From an uncultured Pseudomonas sp. (GTDB lineage Bacteria; Pseudomonadota; Gammaproteobacteria; Pseudomonadales; Pseudomonadaceae), in assembly GCF_946886105.1 (NCBI RefSeq), contig NZ_CAMPHV010000076.1, forward strand, positions 1 to 14,524: 14,524 nt of DNA. Reading direction: 5' to 3'. The translations under genes and the position numbers were made by a program. Below the pieces are notes generated by a model. It had not been told where the DNA came from, ran no database searches, and saw nothing but the letters and a program-made list of their open reading frames with translations. Positions 14,474 through 14,524 of this stretch are shown piece after piece. Every line of letters begins with the position of its first letter. Positions within the stretch are counted from its first letter, which is position 1.

Positions 14474-14524
14474 CAGGCTGTTGAAAAACTACCTGCGTTG
14501 CCATCGCGGCGTTAAAAACAGGCT
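14474..14524. repeat. Likely interspersed intergenic repeat at the window edge
   Basis: Right after the argO stop the sequence reads CAGGCTGTTGAAAAACTACC and later GGCGTTAAAAACAGGCT, so the ACAGGCT and GTT(G)AAAAAC blocks are used twice within about 50 bp. I recall very similar tails downstream of many Pseudomonas genes. The element runs out of the window, so its full form is unknown. Confidence 0.45.

Overview
The window looks like chromosomal DNA of a Pseudomonas-type gammaproteobacterium (Pseudomonas/Stutzerimonas). The evidence is a XenB-like ene-reductase, an AcpH-type ACP hydrolase, a divergent argP/argO pair, Pseudomonas-style terminators, a GTAGCCCGGAT-type REP pair, and GC-rich codon use over most of the window. 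The genus call rests on family resemblance recalled from memory, not on a search.

Region 1 (about 1-4130) differs from the rest. It is visibly AT-richer, has long non-coding gaps, and carries four genes of little or no known function: a small lipoprotein (283-579), two exported proteins (910-2064 and 2198-3316) and a DUF3703-type protein (3419-3787). It ends in a decayed, internally deleted IS5-family transposase on the minus strand (3788 to about 4130) that directly abuts the DUF3703 stop codon. I read this as an accessory segment with a dead insertion sequence at its right edge.

Region 2 (4177-10419) is GC-rich core-like DNA. acpH (minus) and xenB (plus) are divergent, and a perfect 7-5-7 inverted repeat lies just upstream of xenB. 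Behind xenB is a compact non-coding cassette: a 62-bp segment holding the xenB stop and terminator arm occurs twice, and between the copies sit a second terminator and an inverted REP pair (REPIN-like). Next come a coiled-coil inner-membrane protein (minus), a 102-aa protein of unknown function with a good sigma-54 (-24/-12) promoter match, a divergent pair of NAD(P)-binding oxidoreductases (an extended SDR and a saccharopine-dehydrogenase-like protein), and a small outer-membrane beta-barrel protein (minus).

Region 3 (10420-14524) has a 463-bp intergenic stretch with a 15-bp tandem repeat. It is followed by a 650-aa methyl-accepting chemotaxis protein and, tail to tail, the LysR regulator argP (TTG start with a strong ribosome binding site). 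argO, the basic amino-acid exporter that ArgP homologues activate, is divergent from argP. The window ends in a sequence that resembles an interspersed intergenic repeat.

I did not find an obvious new multi-gene system. The best leads are the duplicated terminator/REPIN cassette, the putative sigma-54-controlled small protein, the 15-bp tandem repeat upstream of the chemoreceptor, the palindrome before xenB, and the cluster of unknown exported proteins beside a dead IS. No tRNA, rRNA or CRISPR array was seen.
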